Source: Deltaproteobacteria bacterium
Lineage (GTDB): Bacteria; Desulfobacterota; Desulfuromonadia; Desulfuromonadales; BM103
Length of the DNA: 64,000 bases
Direction: 5' to 3'
NCBI GenBank assembly: GCA_024636215.1
Contig: JAGXHL010000099.1
Location: 12,739-76,738 of the forward strand
The translations under genes and the position numbers were made by a program. The notes under the pieces are model-generated. The model was not told the origin of the DNA and did no database searches. It worked only from the letters and a program-made list of their open reading frames with translations. Numbering within the stretch: the first letter of the stretch is position 1; each line of letters starts with the position of its first letter. Of this stretch, positions 21,618 to 30,711 are shown piece after piece.

Positions 21618-22538
21618 CTAAAAGGCTTTTTCATCGACACCGACACCCTCGTTGACTGCCGGGATGTTTCGGGGGTCAAAGCTTTTCACGGCCCAGCGCA
21701 GGAGCTCTTCAGGCGGAGCTCCCTGCAGCTCTTGCGGCACCGTTTGACCGAGCAGGGACAAAGACCGTGAAATCAATGCTGAACCTCTGAAAGCGTAATC
21801 AAGACCTGCGGAGCCGTGACGCTTGCTGATTTTCTTGCCATTACGACCCACCACCATCGGCAGGTGAACATAATGCGGAACCTGGCTATCGAGACAGGCA
21901 TGCAGAAAAATCTGTCTTGCCGTTGAAGAGAGAAGGTCGGCGCCGCGCACGACCTGGTTAATGCCGGCAGCAGCATCATCAACGACCACCGCCAATTGAT
22001 AGGCAAAGAGGCCATCGGCACGACGCAGCACAAAGTCACCCACAGCATCGGCCAACACCTGCTGCACGGAGCCGAACACTCCATCTGTAAAGGACAGCTG
22101 TTCCTGCGGCACTTTTATCCTCAGTGCCCGCGGCTTGCGTCCGGCAGGCAGCCCCGTGCGGCAAGTGCCGGGATAGACCGGACCTTCTTCACCAGGATGT
22201 GGCGCACTCATGATAATTTCTTTGCGGGTGCAGGCACAGTCAAAAACCAGCCCCTTCCGGCGCAACCTCTCTACGGCTGCAAGGTAAGCCTCGTTGCGCT
22301 GGCTTTGCCAGACAATCTCACCATCCCAGTTGAGTCCCAGCTTTTCCAGTGCGAACAAAATCTCGTCGGCCGCCCCCGGGACCACCCGGGGAGGATCAAG
22401 GTCCTCCATGCGCAACAGCCACAGCCCACCTTCACGGCGGGCCAGGCAGTAGCTGCCGACTGCGGCGACCAGGGAACCAAAGTGCAGCGGTCCGGTAGGG
22501 CTGGGCGCAAACCGTCCGACAACCTGTTCTGCAGACAT
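21618..22538 (-). CDS. gluQ: Glutamyl-Q tRNA(Asp) synthetase
   Basis: A truncated GluRS homologue (306 aa) that attaches glutamate to queuosine in tRNA-Asp. The HIGH-like motif is PTGPLHFGSLVAA and the KMSKS-like motif is KKISKRHG. Zinc cysteines appear as CACTRKE and YPGTCR. It lacks the anticodon-binding half of GluRS, as this family should. It is transcribed ahead of rho but has its own promoter and may run on into rho. Confidence 0.92.
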   Translation of the reverse strand: MSAEQVVGRFAPSPTGPLHFGSLVAAVGSYCLARREGGLWLLRMEDLDPPRVVPGAADEILFALEKLGLNWDGEIVWQSQRNEAYLAAVERLRRKGLVFDCACTRKEIIMSAPHPGEEGPVYPGTCRTGLPAGRKPRALRIKVPQEQLSFTDGVFGSVQQVLADAVGDFVLRRADGLFAYQLAVVVDDAAAGINQVVRGADLLSSTARQIFLHACLDSQVPHYVHLPMVVGRNGKKISKRHGSAGLDYAFRGSALISRSLSLLGQTVPQELQGAPPEELLRWAVKSFDPRNIPAVNEGVGVDEKAF

Positions 22539-22579
22539 CGAAATCCTTTCATAAAATCGAAACAGTTTTAGAAACTGGC

Positions 22580-22609
22580 ATAATGCCTGTACGGAAAAGC
22601 AGCTGTCAA
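22580..22609 (-). promoter_or_regulatory. Probable gluQ promoter
   Basis: On the minus strand, TTGACA (complement of 22604-22609), an 18-nt spacer, and CATTAT at 22580-22585, about 40 nt upstream of the gluQ ATG. Confidence 0.5.
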
Positions 22610-22703
22610 TCCACAGCAGTAGCTTTTTGCTAAGAGTTTTTAACTTAGCGAGGCAAAGATATGGGAATTGGCTGTCAGCAGAATAAGACCTGCGTATTAA
22701 AGA

Positions 22704-22732
22704 TTGACATGACCCATCAAGAACACTACTTT
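22704..22732 (+). promoter_or_regulatory. Probable promoter of the Rrf2-family gene
   Basis: TTGACA at 22704-22709, a 17-nt spacer, and TACTTT, about 43 nt before the TTG start. The rest of the 237-bp divergent gap holds a small inverted repeat (gctaag...cttagc at 22628-22648) that could be an operator or a short hairpin. Confidence 0.5.
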
Positions 22733-22775
22733 ATTACAAATATCGTCAAGAATAGCCTTAGAAAAGGGAACAGCC

Positions 22776-23216
22776 TTGATTATTACCCGTGCCACAGAAT
22801 ATGCCATCCGCGCCATTCTCTACATGTCCCGCCAGCCGGCTGCAGGAATTATCTACAAGAAGGATATCTGCAAGGCGCAGGAAATTACCCCGGCGTTTCT
22901 GACCAAGATCCTCCAACCACTGATCAAGGATGGCATCGTCGGTTCTCAGCGTGGTGTCGGTGGCGGCTTTTATCTTGCCAAGGCCCCTGCAGAGATCACG
23001 CTCCTCGACATCATCAAGTCCCAAGAAGGCCCGGTTTTTCTTAATCAATGCCTGATCGAAAAAGGTGCTTGCCAACGTGAGTTTTTCTGCCCGGTTCATG
23101 GTGCCTGGGCACAGATTCGCGAGGAATTCATGGCGACCCTGTCGCGTTATGACTTCGCCAGCCTGGCAGCTCAGAACAACGACCAACTTCCCGTTCATTC
23201 AGAAACTTCAACCTGA
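22776..23216 (+). CDS. Rrf2-family transcriptional regulator with a three-cysteine cluster
   Basis: A 146-aa winged-helix regulator of the IscR/NsrR/RsrR family. It starts MIITRATEYAIRAILYMSRQ, and the recognition region is ITPAFLTKILQPLIKDGIVGSQRGVGGGF. Three cysteines follow as C-x6-C-x5-C (NQCLIEKGACQREFFCPVH), the position where the family binds an Fe-S cluster that senses iron, NO or redox state. The first spacing is one residue longer than IscR's. TTG is used as start, with AAAAGGGAA upstream. It is divergent from gluQ and just upstream of the cytochrome-porin pair, whose expression it may control (inference from position only). Confidence 0.9.
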   Translation: MIITRATEYAIRAILYMSRQPAAGIIYKKDICKAQEITPAFLTKILQPLIKDGIVGSQRGVGGGFYLAKAPAEITLLDIIKSQEGPVFLNQCLIEKGACQREFFCPVHGAWAQIREEFMATLSRYDFASLAAQNNDQLPVHSETST

Positions 23217-23221
23217 CTCAC

Positions 23222-23307
23222 AAAAAAACCCTGGAGACCAGGAGGGCAAGTCTACCAGGGTGAATGCGGGAAGCTGCGTCCAACTCCCCGGATGAATCTT
23301 TGTAACA
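23222..23307 (-). ncRNA. Candidate small RNA between the Rrf2 gene and the cytochrome gene
   Basis: On the minus strand, an exact TATAAT (complement of 23314-23319) is followed about 50-80 nt later by a stem, ACCCTGG(T)AGAC...GTCTCCAGGGT, and seven Ts (complement of 23222-23228). That is an intrinsic terminator with no minus-strand gene upstream of it. A smaller GGGAG/CTTCCC hairpin lies between. The -35 region is poor. The remainder of the 380-bp gap (to 23596) holds the leader of the cytochrome gene and no ORF I can support. Confidence 0.35.
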
Positions 23308-23596
23308 CTTCCAATTATACCTCCCCCGTCATAGATACGCCAGTCGCCTAAAATGTTTTTTGCCTGTTTGCCGCAGCAAGGGTAGACGTTATTCTATAGG
23401 AAACGACCAACACCTGCGGTTTTATCTGGTCAAACCCGGCCGTTTTGCTATATTCTAGTCTCAAACTTCTTGATTTAGACTATAAAATCCCCATAATGAA
23501 AGAGATCCATTGAATAAAATTTAATCCGTTGGTCTCTGAAGCACTTTTCCGGGACATGCAATCCGGGTTCAGGTTTCTTTCGTCAGGGGGTAGGTT

Positions 23597-24577
23597 TTGC
23601 GCCATCGAGTTTTTCTCCTTCTTGCACTGGCCAGTAGCGTGGGTGTGGCCTGTACCGACCTTGCGACACTCCGTTCGTCTCAACCGATCGCTCCGGTGCG
23701 CGATTACGAGATCCTCCTGGTGGGGAACCTCGATGCCAACTACATTGGCGACGAAAATTGTCTGGCAACCTGTCACTCTCACGATAAGCTTGCAAACGAT
23801 TTCAAGCACTCTATTCACGGTGAGCAAATTTCGGAAGAGACGGGCTTACCTTTGGTCAACTGCGAATCATGCCATGGCCCGGGCAGTCTTGCCGTTGTGC
23901 ATGCTGAAGAAAAAAAGGTCTGCGATTTCAGCAGCCTTCTCCCCCTCGTCGAGTTCCCCGCACAAGCCCAATCAATGCTGTGCCTGAAGTGCCATTCTGC
24001 CGCATCGACACCGAATCTGACCAGCTGGAACGCCAGCACACATGCTCTCAACGAAGTCGGTTGCTTCGATTGTCACAAACTGCATAAAGGGCCGCAGCAA
24101 AAAGTCGGCAGGCACGAGCAGGAACAGCTGTGCAACGGTTGCCACTCTCAGGTAAAAATAGAGTTTTCCCAGTTCTCACACCATCCGGTTCCTGAACATA
24201 AAATGGCCTGCACTGACTGTCACGACCCTCATCTCTCCACCAACAAGGGCAGCTTGAAAGGCATCACTTCTAAAGCACTTTGCACCCGTTGCCACATGGA
24301 ATACCAGGGGCCATTCGTCTACGAACACGCCGATGTCACCGAAGAGTGTACAAATTGTCATCAACCGCATGGCTCATCGAGCGAGCCTTTACTGGACGTC
24401 TCTGAACCCTTCCTCTGCATGCAATGTCACTCAGGACACAACGCGCAGAGCATTACGTCCTTAAAATCACCGGCCGGCAAACAGGCATTTTTCACCCGTT
24501 GCAGCGACTGTCATTCAGCAATTCACGGCACCAACATCCCTTCGTCCCATGGACGGGGATCATTTATTTCCAGATAG
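23597..24577 (+). CDS. Decaheme c-type cytochrome (DmsE/MtrA-like)
   Basis: A 326-aa secreted multihaem cytochrome. The N-terminus is a signal peptide with a Cys (SSVGVAC) that could be a weak lipobox. Nine CXXCH motifs follow (CESCH, CLKCH, CFDCH, CNGCH, CTDCH, CTRCH, CTNCH, CMQCH, CSDCH). They are preceded by one CX3CH (CLATCH), giving ten haem sites, the number in the MtrA/DmsE family. Those proteins fit inside an outer-membrane barrel and carry electrons across it. The start is TTG with AGGGGGTAGG just upstream. The next gene is the matching barrel. Confidence 0.9.
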   Translation: MRHRVFLLLALASSVGVACTDLATLRSSQPIAPVRDYEILLVGNLDANYIGDENCLATCHSHDKLANDFKHSIHGEQISEETGLPLVNCESCHGPGSLAVVHAEEKKVCDFSSLLPLVEFPAQAQSMLCLKCHSAASTPNLTSWNASTHALNEVGCFDCHKLHKGPQQKVGRHEQEQLCNGCHSQVKIEFSQFSHHPVPEHKMACTDCHDPHLSTNKGSLKGITSKALCTRCHMEYQGPFVYEHADVTEECTNCHQPHGSSSEPLLDVSEPFLCMQCHSGHNAQSITSLKSPAGKQAFFTRCSDCHSAIHGTNIPSSHGRGSFISR

Positions 24578-24637
24578 CGCCGTCAGCTGCTTGTCATGAT
24601 TTTGTCCGGCGGCCCGCCGGACAAGGAGATGATTGAA

Positions 24638-26719
24638 ATGGTTCAAAAATGGTTACATTATGGAATCCTGATATCATCCATAGTGCTATTGTTGCCGGGG
24701 TCCGTCCGTGCGGATCCGGACACTGCGCCATCAGAAAAACCCAAGGATCAAACGCTGCTATTTTCAACCGGCTACCGCTGGATTGATACCAGCGGTCAAG
24801 CAAATCGTGCCGCCGAATACCACTATCTCGATGACAGTCCGACCTTTAACCTGGTTTTTAAACAACTCGCTGACCACAAGAACTTCTCTCTGTTCGGTGA
24901 TTACCTTAATCAAAACGATTATTATCTTGACGGCAGTTTCGACTACAAATCCCTGGCTCGCCTGAACGCCCGCACCGAAAGGCTCTATCACAACCTGGAT
25001 CATATTCCTTACCAGGACTCGCAGGAGGCAAGGCCGCCGGTTACAGGCGAAGTGAGCTACGCAGACGGCCAGCCAGAAAAGGACTACAATCGCCGCATCA
25101 CCATTGACGAAGTCAAACTCCGCGGTAAGCTGCCAAACTATCCGGGCCACATCAACCTCTCTTACTGGCGGATGGAAAAGAAGGGCGATCAGCAGCTACG
25201 CTTTGTCGATGAGAATTGTGCCAGCAGCTGTCACATGCAAAGCCGTTCCATCGATGTCAACCGCGTTACGGACGAGTTCAAATTAGGTTTCGACGCCCAC
25301 CTCGGCCCCGTTGACATTGCGTTTCTGCAGACCTTGCGCGCATTTCGCGAAACAAGTGCCACACCCGTCGACGACTTCGGAAGCCTTGAATTTGGAGACA
25401 CCTTATGGCGGTCACCCGGAGACTATCTCCACGATGAGACCCCCGATTCAAAACTCACGGAATCCAGTTTCATAATCAACCTGCCAACCTCCGGCGGCCT
25501 GGTCTCCTCAGCCAGTTATACTTTCGGCAAGCGGGAAAGTGAGTCAGAGCTGAGGGGGGTGAATCCCGTAGATGCGGAAACCAGATACCAGAAGCTCGCA
25601 GCAGATGCCTCCTACACTCCAGGAGAACATTGGACGTTCAATTTTCGTTACCGCATGCTCGAACTCGACAATGACCTTCCTGCAACACAGGTTTCTGACG
25701 GGGTCTTGAGTTTTAACGGCGAAATTCCAGTCAGAGAGAGCATCGACATAGACCGGGACAGCTATGCAGCATATGTCTCCTATCGACCGACACGCCAGCT
25801 GACCTTTAAAGGGGAATTTGAGCGTGAAGATATCAAGAGGAGCAATACCGGTGCTGGTCATCATGACACCTTCAATGGCATCTCTGCCTCGAACTGGTAT
25901 TTGCCCGCCACAGAGATAATCGACCGCTACCGGCTGAGCTTCTTTTCGAGATTGCTGGAAAAATCAGCCCTCAAGCTGAACGGTTGGTACGAGTACCGGG
26001 AGGACAGTGACCCCGCCTACAGATCAGCTTTGAATGAAAGCCACGAACTCTTTTTCAGCATTAACTACAAGCCGGCCAATTTCTGGGGTGCAACAGCAAG
26101 CTTAAACATGATCGATGGCTACAATGATGGATTCAAGGTCCTCCAATACAGCAACGGCTATGTCCCCTTTGACCTGGATCGACAAGAGCAGCGTGAAAAC
26201 CTGGCCCTCGGCCTGTGGGTGATTGCCAACGAAAGATTCTCTGCAGATCTTAACTACGGACTGCTTCAGTCCCGTATCGACCAAGACCTGCTCTTCGGCA
26301 ACAGCCCCGATCCCAACGCGCCTTTGGGGCTCACCGATTTCACCATTCTGGATGACAGCGCCGATTACACTCAGAGGACCCACACCCTCTCGGCAGGAAT
26401 CAACCTGCGCTTGCCGAAGGCAGTCTCTTGCCGCCTGGAGGGCTACCACATCAGATCTTCGGCAACCTTTTCACCAGGTTTCGACACCCGTGAGCTTGAT
26501 TACATTTCAGGAACCGGCTTCGCCAACCCTGAGGGTCTGAAAGAGCTGAGTGAAATCGATCTCAGACAAAACGGCTTCAAGGCACGTTTAAGCTGGGACC
26601 TGTCAGACGTTGTGACCGCCATTTTAGCTTACAGCTTTGATGATTACGACGACATCAACAACAACGCCTTTGACGGCAGCGTGCAAACCTTTACTGCCAG
26701 TCTCAGCGGAGCTTTCTAG
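24638..26719 (+). CDS. MtrB/PioB-type outer-membrane beta-barrel protein
   Basis: A 693-aa exported barrel. The signal peptide ends SVRA/DPDT. The mature chain is rich in alternating amphipathic beta-strands with aromatic girdles and Asp-rich turns, and ends TASLSGAF, with the usual C-terminal Phe. It would sheath the decaheme cytochrome encoded 60 nt upstream. Near mature residue 180 it has DENCASSCH, a CX3CH haem-type motif. I start at the ATG 9 nt after AAGGAG; an ATG directly against that site is too close. The stop codon overlaps a perfect hairpin. Confidence 0.88.
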   Translation: MVQKWLHYGILISSIVLLLPGSVRADPDTAPSEKPKDQTLLFSTGYRWIDTSGQANRAAEYHYLDDSPTFNLVFKQLADHKNFSLFGDYLNQNDYYLDGSFDYKSLARLNARTERLYHNLDHIPYQDSQEARPPVTGEVSYADGQPEKDYNRRITIDEVKLRGKLPNYPGHINLSYWRMEKKGDQQLRFVDENCASSCHMQSRSIDVNRVTDEFKLGFDAHLGPVDIAFLQTLRAFRETSATPVDDFGSLEFGDTLWRSPGDYLHDETPDSKLTESSFIINLPTSGGLVSSASYTFGKRESESELRGVNPVDAETRYQKLAADASYTPGEHWTFNFRYRMLELDNDLPATQVSDGVLSFNGEIPVRESIDIDRDSYAAYVSYRPTRQLTFKGEFEREDIKRSNTGAGHHDTFNGISASNWYLPATEIIDRYRLSFFSRLLEKSALKLNGWYEYREDSDPAYRSALNESHELFFSINYKPANFWGATASLNMIDGYNDGFKVLQYSNGYVPFDLDRQEQRENLALGLWVIANERFSADLNYGLLQSRIDQDLLFGNSPDPNAPLGLTDFTILDDSADYTQRTHTLSAGINLRLPKAVSCRLEGYHIRSSATFSPGFDTRELDYISGTGFANPEGLKELSEIDLRQNGFKARLSWDLSDVVTAILAYSFDDYDDINNNAFDGSVQTFTASLSGAF

Positions 26720-26755
26720 TTCATGTCCATCCGGAAACTCCGGATGGACATGAAC
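26719..26755. repeat. Perfect 17-bp hairpin, member of a dispersed CCATCCGGA family
   Basis: Stem of 17 bp around an AAC loop, with core CCATCCGGA-AAC-TCCGGATGG. Its first base is the last base of the porin stop codon. No T-run follows. The same core occurs near 48183-48233 and 55914-55963. It may act as a 3'-end stabiliser or terminator. Confidence 0.75.
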
Positions 26756-26801
26756 AAATCAGGACCTATTATCAAGGGCCCCATGCAGCCCTCAGAGCGC
26801 T

Positions 26802-26828
26802 TACATCATTAAATGGTCCCGGCGATAA
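26802..26828 (+). promoter_or_regulatory. Sigma-28 (FliA)-like promoter of the chemoreceptor
   Basis: GGCGATAA at 26821-26828 matches the sigma-28 -10 GCCGATAA at 7 of 8 bases. The correctly spaced -35 is TACATCAT (against TAAAGTTT), a moderate match. It lies 60 nt upstream of a chemoreceptor start, where sigma-28 promoters are expected. Confidence 0.55.
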
Positions 26829-26887
26829 ATTTCGTGTAGGATAGATTCGCTTATTCATCAGGACTTAAACACTCCAGGACAAAACTT

Positions 26888-29251
26888 ATGCTGAAAATGA
26901 AGCTTCGCGGGAAAACTCTACTTGTTCTTTTGCTCGTCGCAGTCGTGCCACTGGTCGCCAGCCTGGTCTTCCTCTCCGGCTTCACAAAAGATCAGATTCA
27001 GACCAGCATGACCCAGTTTGCTGAGAAATCGAGAAACTTCGTCGAACGCAGCACCCTCAGCCGTCAGCAGGAACTGATCAACTACATGAGCCTGCTGAGC
27101 AACTCTTCTGACTTGGTTAACGCGCTCTATTATGCCTCGCTTACCCAGGATATCGAGCAGTTGCGAGGACAGATCCAGATCGTTCATGAGCAATACGCTA
27201 TGGACATCCTCGAAGTGCTGGATACCACGGGTCAGTCAATCTTGAGAATTGCTGCTGAAGGGGTAGACCTTGCCGAAGGCCCACAAGCAGAACATCCCTT
27301 TATCGTCCAGGTTAAAGAAACCAACTCCGCCCAGGCCGGCATAACGAGCTATCTCGGTAAATTGACCATCCTCGTCACCACTCCGGTGATGCTGCAGGAC
27401 AACGTGGTCGGTTACCTTGTGGGAGCCTATCTCCTGGATGACAATTTTGCCAGCCGCATCAAAGAGATGGGTGGCGTAGAGGTCGCCTTTGTCGGTCCAC
27501 TGGGCGTCGTTGGTGCTTCACATCCAGACTTCAAGACCCTGGACAACTCCCTGCAAGATGATCAGATCAGGCTTGACGACCAGCCTTACATGCCAATCAT
27601 GCGTGACCTGGCCGGCACCTCTTTCCAGCTGGTTATCGCACAGGACCTGGCCAGCACATTAGAGGCCCAGCAATCTCTACGCAACCTGATGGTTGGCCTG
27701 GTGGCCGCCGTCATCGCCATCGTCTTTATTCTGGCCCTGCTGTTTTCCCGGACACTCACCCAGCCATTGCTTGAAGTTGTCGACAACCTCAAAGAGATTT
27801 CACAGGGAGAAGCCGACCTGACCCGGACCCTGAAAATCAACAGTAACGATGAAGTCGGAGAGCTGGCGGTGAATTTCAACCAGTTCGTGGCACGCCTGCG
27901 TGAAATGGTCTTGCGCATCCGCTCTGCAGCCACAGACATCTTAACGGCAACCGAAAAAATTCGCCATACCTCTCAAGTCGTCAGCAACGGTACGGTCAAC
28001 CAGGCCGAAGCCCTGGAAGACTCCTTTCAAGCCATTCAGGGCATTGATGAATCGACCATCGAAGTTGCCAACGGCATCAGCGCCCTTTTGGAAGCGGTAG
28101 AGATTTCATCCTCCGCAACCCTGGAGCTTGGCGCAACCATAGAGGAAATCGTTTCCCAGGTGGATCGACTCTTCAGCACCATCGAAGAAGTCTCCAGCTC
28201 GATTACCGAGATGTCAGTATCAAGCCAGCAAGTCTCTGACAACCTCGACAACCTTTCCTCCTCGACCGAAGTCACGGCCTCTTCGATTACGCAAATGGAT
28301 GCCTCCATCAAAGAAGTCGAAGAAGCCGCCCAGCACACCAACAAACTTTCTGAACAAGCCAACCGCGATGCTGAAATGGGCAAAACTGCCGTGGCAGAAA
28401 CCATCGCCGGGATCCAGGCGATTCGCATCACGGTCGAAGATGCCAGCAGGGCCATCGAGGATCTGGGCAAACAATCCGGTGAGATCGGCACAATTCTGAC
28501 CGTGATTGACGATGTCGCCGACCAGACCCGTCTGCTCTCTCTTAACGCATCAATCATCGCAGCCCAGGCCGGTGAGCATGGCAAGGGCTTTGCCGTTGTC
28601 GCTGACGAAATTCGCGAACTGGCAGAGCGCACTGCCATGTCGACCCAGGAGATCTCAAGCATCATCCGCCGCTTACAAACCGGGACCGTCGAAGCGGTCA
28701 AAGCGATGCAGCTTGGCAGTGAGCGTGTTCATGAAGAAGCAGAGCGCTCGAAGGTCGCCGAAGAAGCGCTCGACAAGCTGACGGAAAGTTCACTGCGCTC
28801 TTCAGATCAGGTTAAAAGTATCGTCCGGGCCACTCAGGAACAATCTCGCGGCAGCCGTCAGATCACCGAAGCCGTCAACCAGGTGGCCAACATGTTGCAG
28901 CAGATCTCCTCGGCGGTCAAACAACAGTCCGATGGTATTCAGCTCTTGGCTCAGGCCGCCGAATCAATGAAGGATATTTCCTCACAGGTCAAACTCAGCA
29001 CCGGCGAGCAGGCCAAAGGCAGTCACCAGATCAGCGCGAGCATGGAGAATATCCGCAATATGATGCAGCAGATTGACCAGGCTTCCAGGGAGCAGTCAAC
29101 CCGTAGTCAGCAGGTTGTCACCGCCGTATCTGCTGTTCGTCAGGTGGCCGAAAGCAACGCAGCCCGGACCGCCGAACTGGACAAAGTGGTTGAAAACCTG
29201 GCTGAGCAGGCCAATGTCCTTGAGAAGGAGATCGGCTCTTTCAAGTCCTGA
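26888..29251 (+). CDS. Methyl-accepting chemotaxis protein with periplasmic Cache-type sensor
   Basis: A 787-aa transmembrane chemoreceptor. TM1 is residues 10-30 and the periplasmic sensor 31-264 (Cache-like, with [17 protein letters not shown] and a ligand-pocket pattern). TM2 is 265-287 and HAMP about 288-340. The cytoplasmic methylation/signalling helices follow, with the conserved hairpin tip [25 protein letters not shown]. No CheR-tethering pentapeptide ends the protein. The ligand is unknown. No che genes are adjacent, so it signals to a distant array. A FliA-like promoter supports motility-linked expression. Confidence 0.92.
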   Translation: MLKMKLRGKTLLVLLLVAVVPLVASLVFLSGFTKDQIQTSMTQFAEKSRNFVERSTLSRQQELINYMSLLSNSSDLVNALYYASLTQDIEQLRGQIQIVHEQYAMDILEVLDTTGQSILRIAAEGVDLAEGPQAEHPFIVQVKETNSAQAGITSYLGKLTILVTTPVMLQDNVVGYLVGAYLLDDNFASRIKEMGGVEVAFVGPLGVVGASHPDFKTLDNSLQDDQIRLDDQPYMPIMRDLAGTSFQLVIAQDLASTLEAQQSLRNLMVGLVAAVIAIVFILALLFSRTLTQPLLEVVDNLKEISQGEADLTRTLKINSNDEVGELAVNFNQFVARLREMVLRIRSAATDILTATEKIRHTSQVVSNGTVNQAEALEDSFQAIQGIDESTIEVANGISALLEAVEISSSATLELGATIEEIVSQVDRLFSTIEEVSSSITEMSVSSQQVSDNLDNLSSSTEVTASSITQMDASIKEVEEAAQHTNKLSEQANRDAEMGKTAVAETIAGIQAIRITVEDASRAIEDLGKQSGEIGTILTVIDDVADQTRLLSLNASIIAAQAGEHGKGFAVVADEIRELAERTAMSTQEISSIIRRLQTGTVEAVKAMQLGSERVHEEAERSKVAEEALDKLTESSLRSSDQVKSIVRATQEQSRGSRQITEAVNQVANMLQQISSAVKQQSDGIQLLAQAAESMKDISSQVKLSTGEQAKGSHQISASMENIRNMMQQIDQASREQSTRSQQVVTAVSAVRQVAESNAARTAELDKVVENLAEQANVLEKEIGSFKS

Positions 29252-29275
29252 CGCCGTGCCGGAGAAGCAAACTGT

Positions 29276-29304
29276 TTGACAAAACAGAGCCATTTCGTTA
29301 GAGT
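29276..29304 (+). promoter_or_regulatory. Promoter of the metX riboswitch transcript
   Basis: TTGACA at 29276-29281, an exact 17-nt spacer, and TAGAGT at 29299-29304. The expected start near 29311 lies just before the first riboswitch helix. Confidence 0.7.
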
Positions 29305-29324
29305 TTCGCCAACATAGCTACACG

Positions 29325-29458
29325 TCTTTATCAAGAGTGGTGGAGGGACAGGCCCTTTGAAGCCACAGCAACCGACCCATCGCAGCGACATGCGCCGGGC
29401 TGTCAGGTGCTAAATCCAACTTGTCGGAATTTTCCGGTGAGGGAGATGAGGACGGAGC
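29325..29458 (+). promoter_or_regulatory. SAM-I (S-box) riboswitch
   Basis: The conserved aptamer core is readable in order: CTTTATCAAGAG, GGTGGAGGGAC, GGCCCTTTGAAGCC, CAGCAACC, GGTGCTAAATCC, and the closing GAGGGAGATGAGGACG. These match the SAM-I consensus, including the kink-turn and the ligand-contact segments. SAM binding would favour the terminator that follows, turning metX off when SAM is plentiful. Confidence 0.93.
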
Positions 29459-29486
29459 CCGCGATACCAAACTCAATGTATCCGCA

Positions 29487-29521
29487 GGCCCCTTCTCATT
29501 ATCTGGAAGGGGCCTTTTTAT
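29487..29521 (+). terminator. Riboswitch expression-platform terminator
   Basis: GGCCCCTTC and GAAGGGGCC pair around a 10-nt loop, followed by TTTTTATATA. It sits between the SAM-I aptamer and the metX ATG, so it is the switchable attenuator. Confidence 0.9.
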
Positions 29522-29542
29522 ATACATGACTTCAGGCAGAAC

Positions 29543-30655
29543 ATGAGTGAACAGGGCATCGTCAAAACAGAACACGTCACCTTCAATGTTGAGTTAAGGT
29601 TGGAGAGCGGCCGCCTGCTCGGTCCGCTGACCCTTGCCTATGAGACCTATGGTCAACTGAAAGACGACAAGAGCAACGCTGTTTTGGTTGCCCATGCCTG
29701 GACCGGCGATGCCCACGCAGCAGGTCGCCACCAAACAGAGGACCGCAAACCCGGATGGTGGGACGACATGATCGGTCCGGGCAAAGTGCTTGATACCGAT
29801 CGTTATTTCGTCATCTGCTCAAATGTGATCGGCTCCTGCTTCGGCTCGACTGGCCCAACCAGCACCAACCCCAGAACCGGCAAACCCTACAATCTGCAGT
29901 TTCCGGTAATTATGGTGCGCGACATGGTGCGTGCCCAGCAGCTGCTTCTGGATCATCTCGGCATCAATAAACTGCTCACCGTTATCGGCGGCAGCATGGG
30001 CGCCATGCAGGCGATGGAGTGGGCGATCCACTATCCCGAGCGGGTTGGCTCCATTATCCCGATTGCCGGAACCGGCAGGCCCTCGCCGATGGCCATCGCC
30101 TTGAACGCACTGGCCCGCCAGGCGATTTATAATGACCCCATGTGGCGTAAAGGCAACTACAAGCCTGAGCATCCTCCTGCGGAAGGTCTGGCTTTAGCAC
30201 GCGCGGTAGGGCACATCTCATTCCTGTCCGATCCATCGATGAATCTCAAGTTCGGCCGCAGATTCTCTGCCCGTGACGGCCAGTTTGATTTTTTCGGCCA
30301 GTTTGAAATCGAGCGCTACCTGACTTACAACGGCCGCAATTTTGTCGACCGCTTTGACACCAACAGTTTCCTCTACCTTGCCAAGGCTCTCGATCTCTAC
30401 GACGTCAGCTGGGGCTTCGACAGCCTGGAGGAAGCTCTAGGCAATCTGCATTGCCCCTCACTCTGGTTCGCCTTCACCTCCGACTGGCTCTATGCGCCCT
30501 ATCAGACGGAAGAGTTGATTACGGAGCTGCACAAGCAGAATAAACCGGCCGAGTATCACCTGATTGATTCAGATTACGGGCATGATTCGTTCCTGGTGGA
30601 ACCGGAAAAGTTTACGCCGAAGATTGTGGAGTTTCTTGATCGGGTAGGGAGTTAG
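29543..30655 (+). CDS. metX: Homoserine O-acetyltransferase
   Basis: Activates homoserine for methionine synthesis (acetyl-CoA as donor). A 370-aa alpha/beta-hydrolase. The nucleophile serine is in [10 protein letters not shown] (about residue 148). The catalytic Asp is in FTSDWLYAP and the His in YGHDSFLVE. The substrate-tunnel signature [10 protein letters not shown] is also present. Control by the upstream SAM-I riboswitch fits this role. Some members use succinyl-CoA; the sequence here was not tested for that. Confidence 0.95.
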   Translation: MSEQGIVKTEHVTFNVELRLESGRLLGPLTLAYETYGQLKDDKSNAVLVAHAWTGDAHAAGRHQTEDRKPGWWDDMIGPGKVLDTDRYFVICSNVIGSCFGSTGPTSTNPRTGKPYNLQFPVIMVRDMVRAQQLLLDHLGINKLLTVIGGSMGAMQAMEWAIHYPERVGSIIPIAGTGRPSPMAIALNALARQAIYNDPMWRKGNYKPEHPPAEGLALARAVGHISFLSDPSMNLKFGRRFSARDGQFDFFGQFEIERYLTYNGRNFVDRFDTNSFLYLAKALDLYDVSWGFDSLEEALGNLHCPSLWFAFTSDWLYAPYQTEELITELHKQNKPAEYHLIDSDYGHDSFLVEPEKFTPKIVEFLDRVGS

Positions 30656-30674
30656 CTTTTTCTCACATTGAATA

Positions 30675-30711
30675 CTAAAGGGCAACAGATGCGACATCTG
30701 TTGCCCTTTAG
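30675..30711. terminator. Bidirectional hairpin between convergent metX and the small Cys-rich gene
   Basis: Perfect 17-bp stem CTAAAGGGCAACAGATG with a CGA loop. The A/T-rich feet can serve transcripts from both sides. The stop codon of the minus-strand small gene lies within the hairpin's right foot. Confidence 0.75.

Noticed and set aside
23229..23597. c-di-GMP or other known riboswitch before the cytochrome gene
   Set aside because: I looked for the GEMM core and found no match; only the terminator-like hairpin is present.
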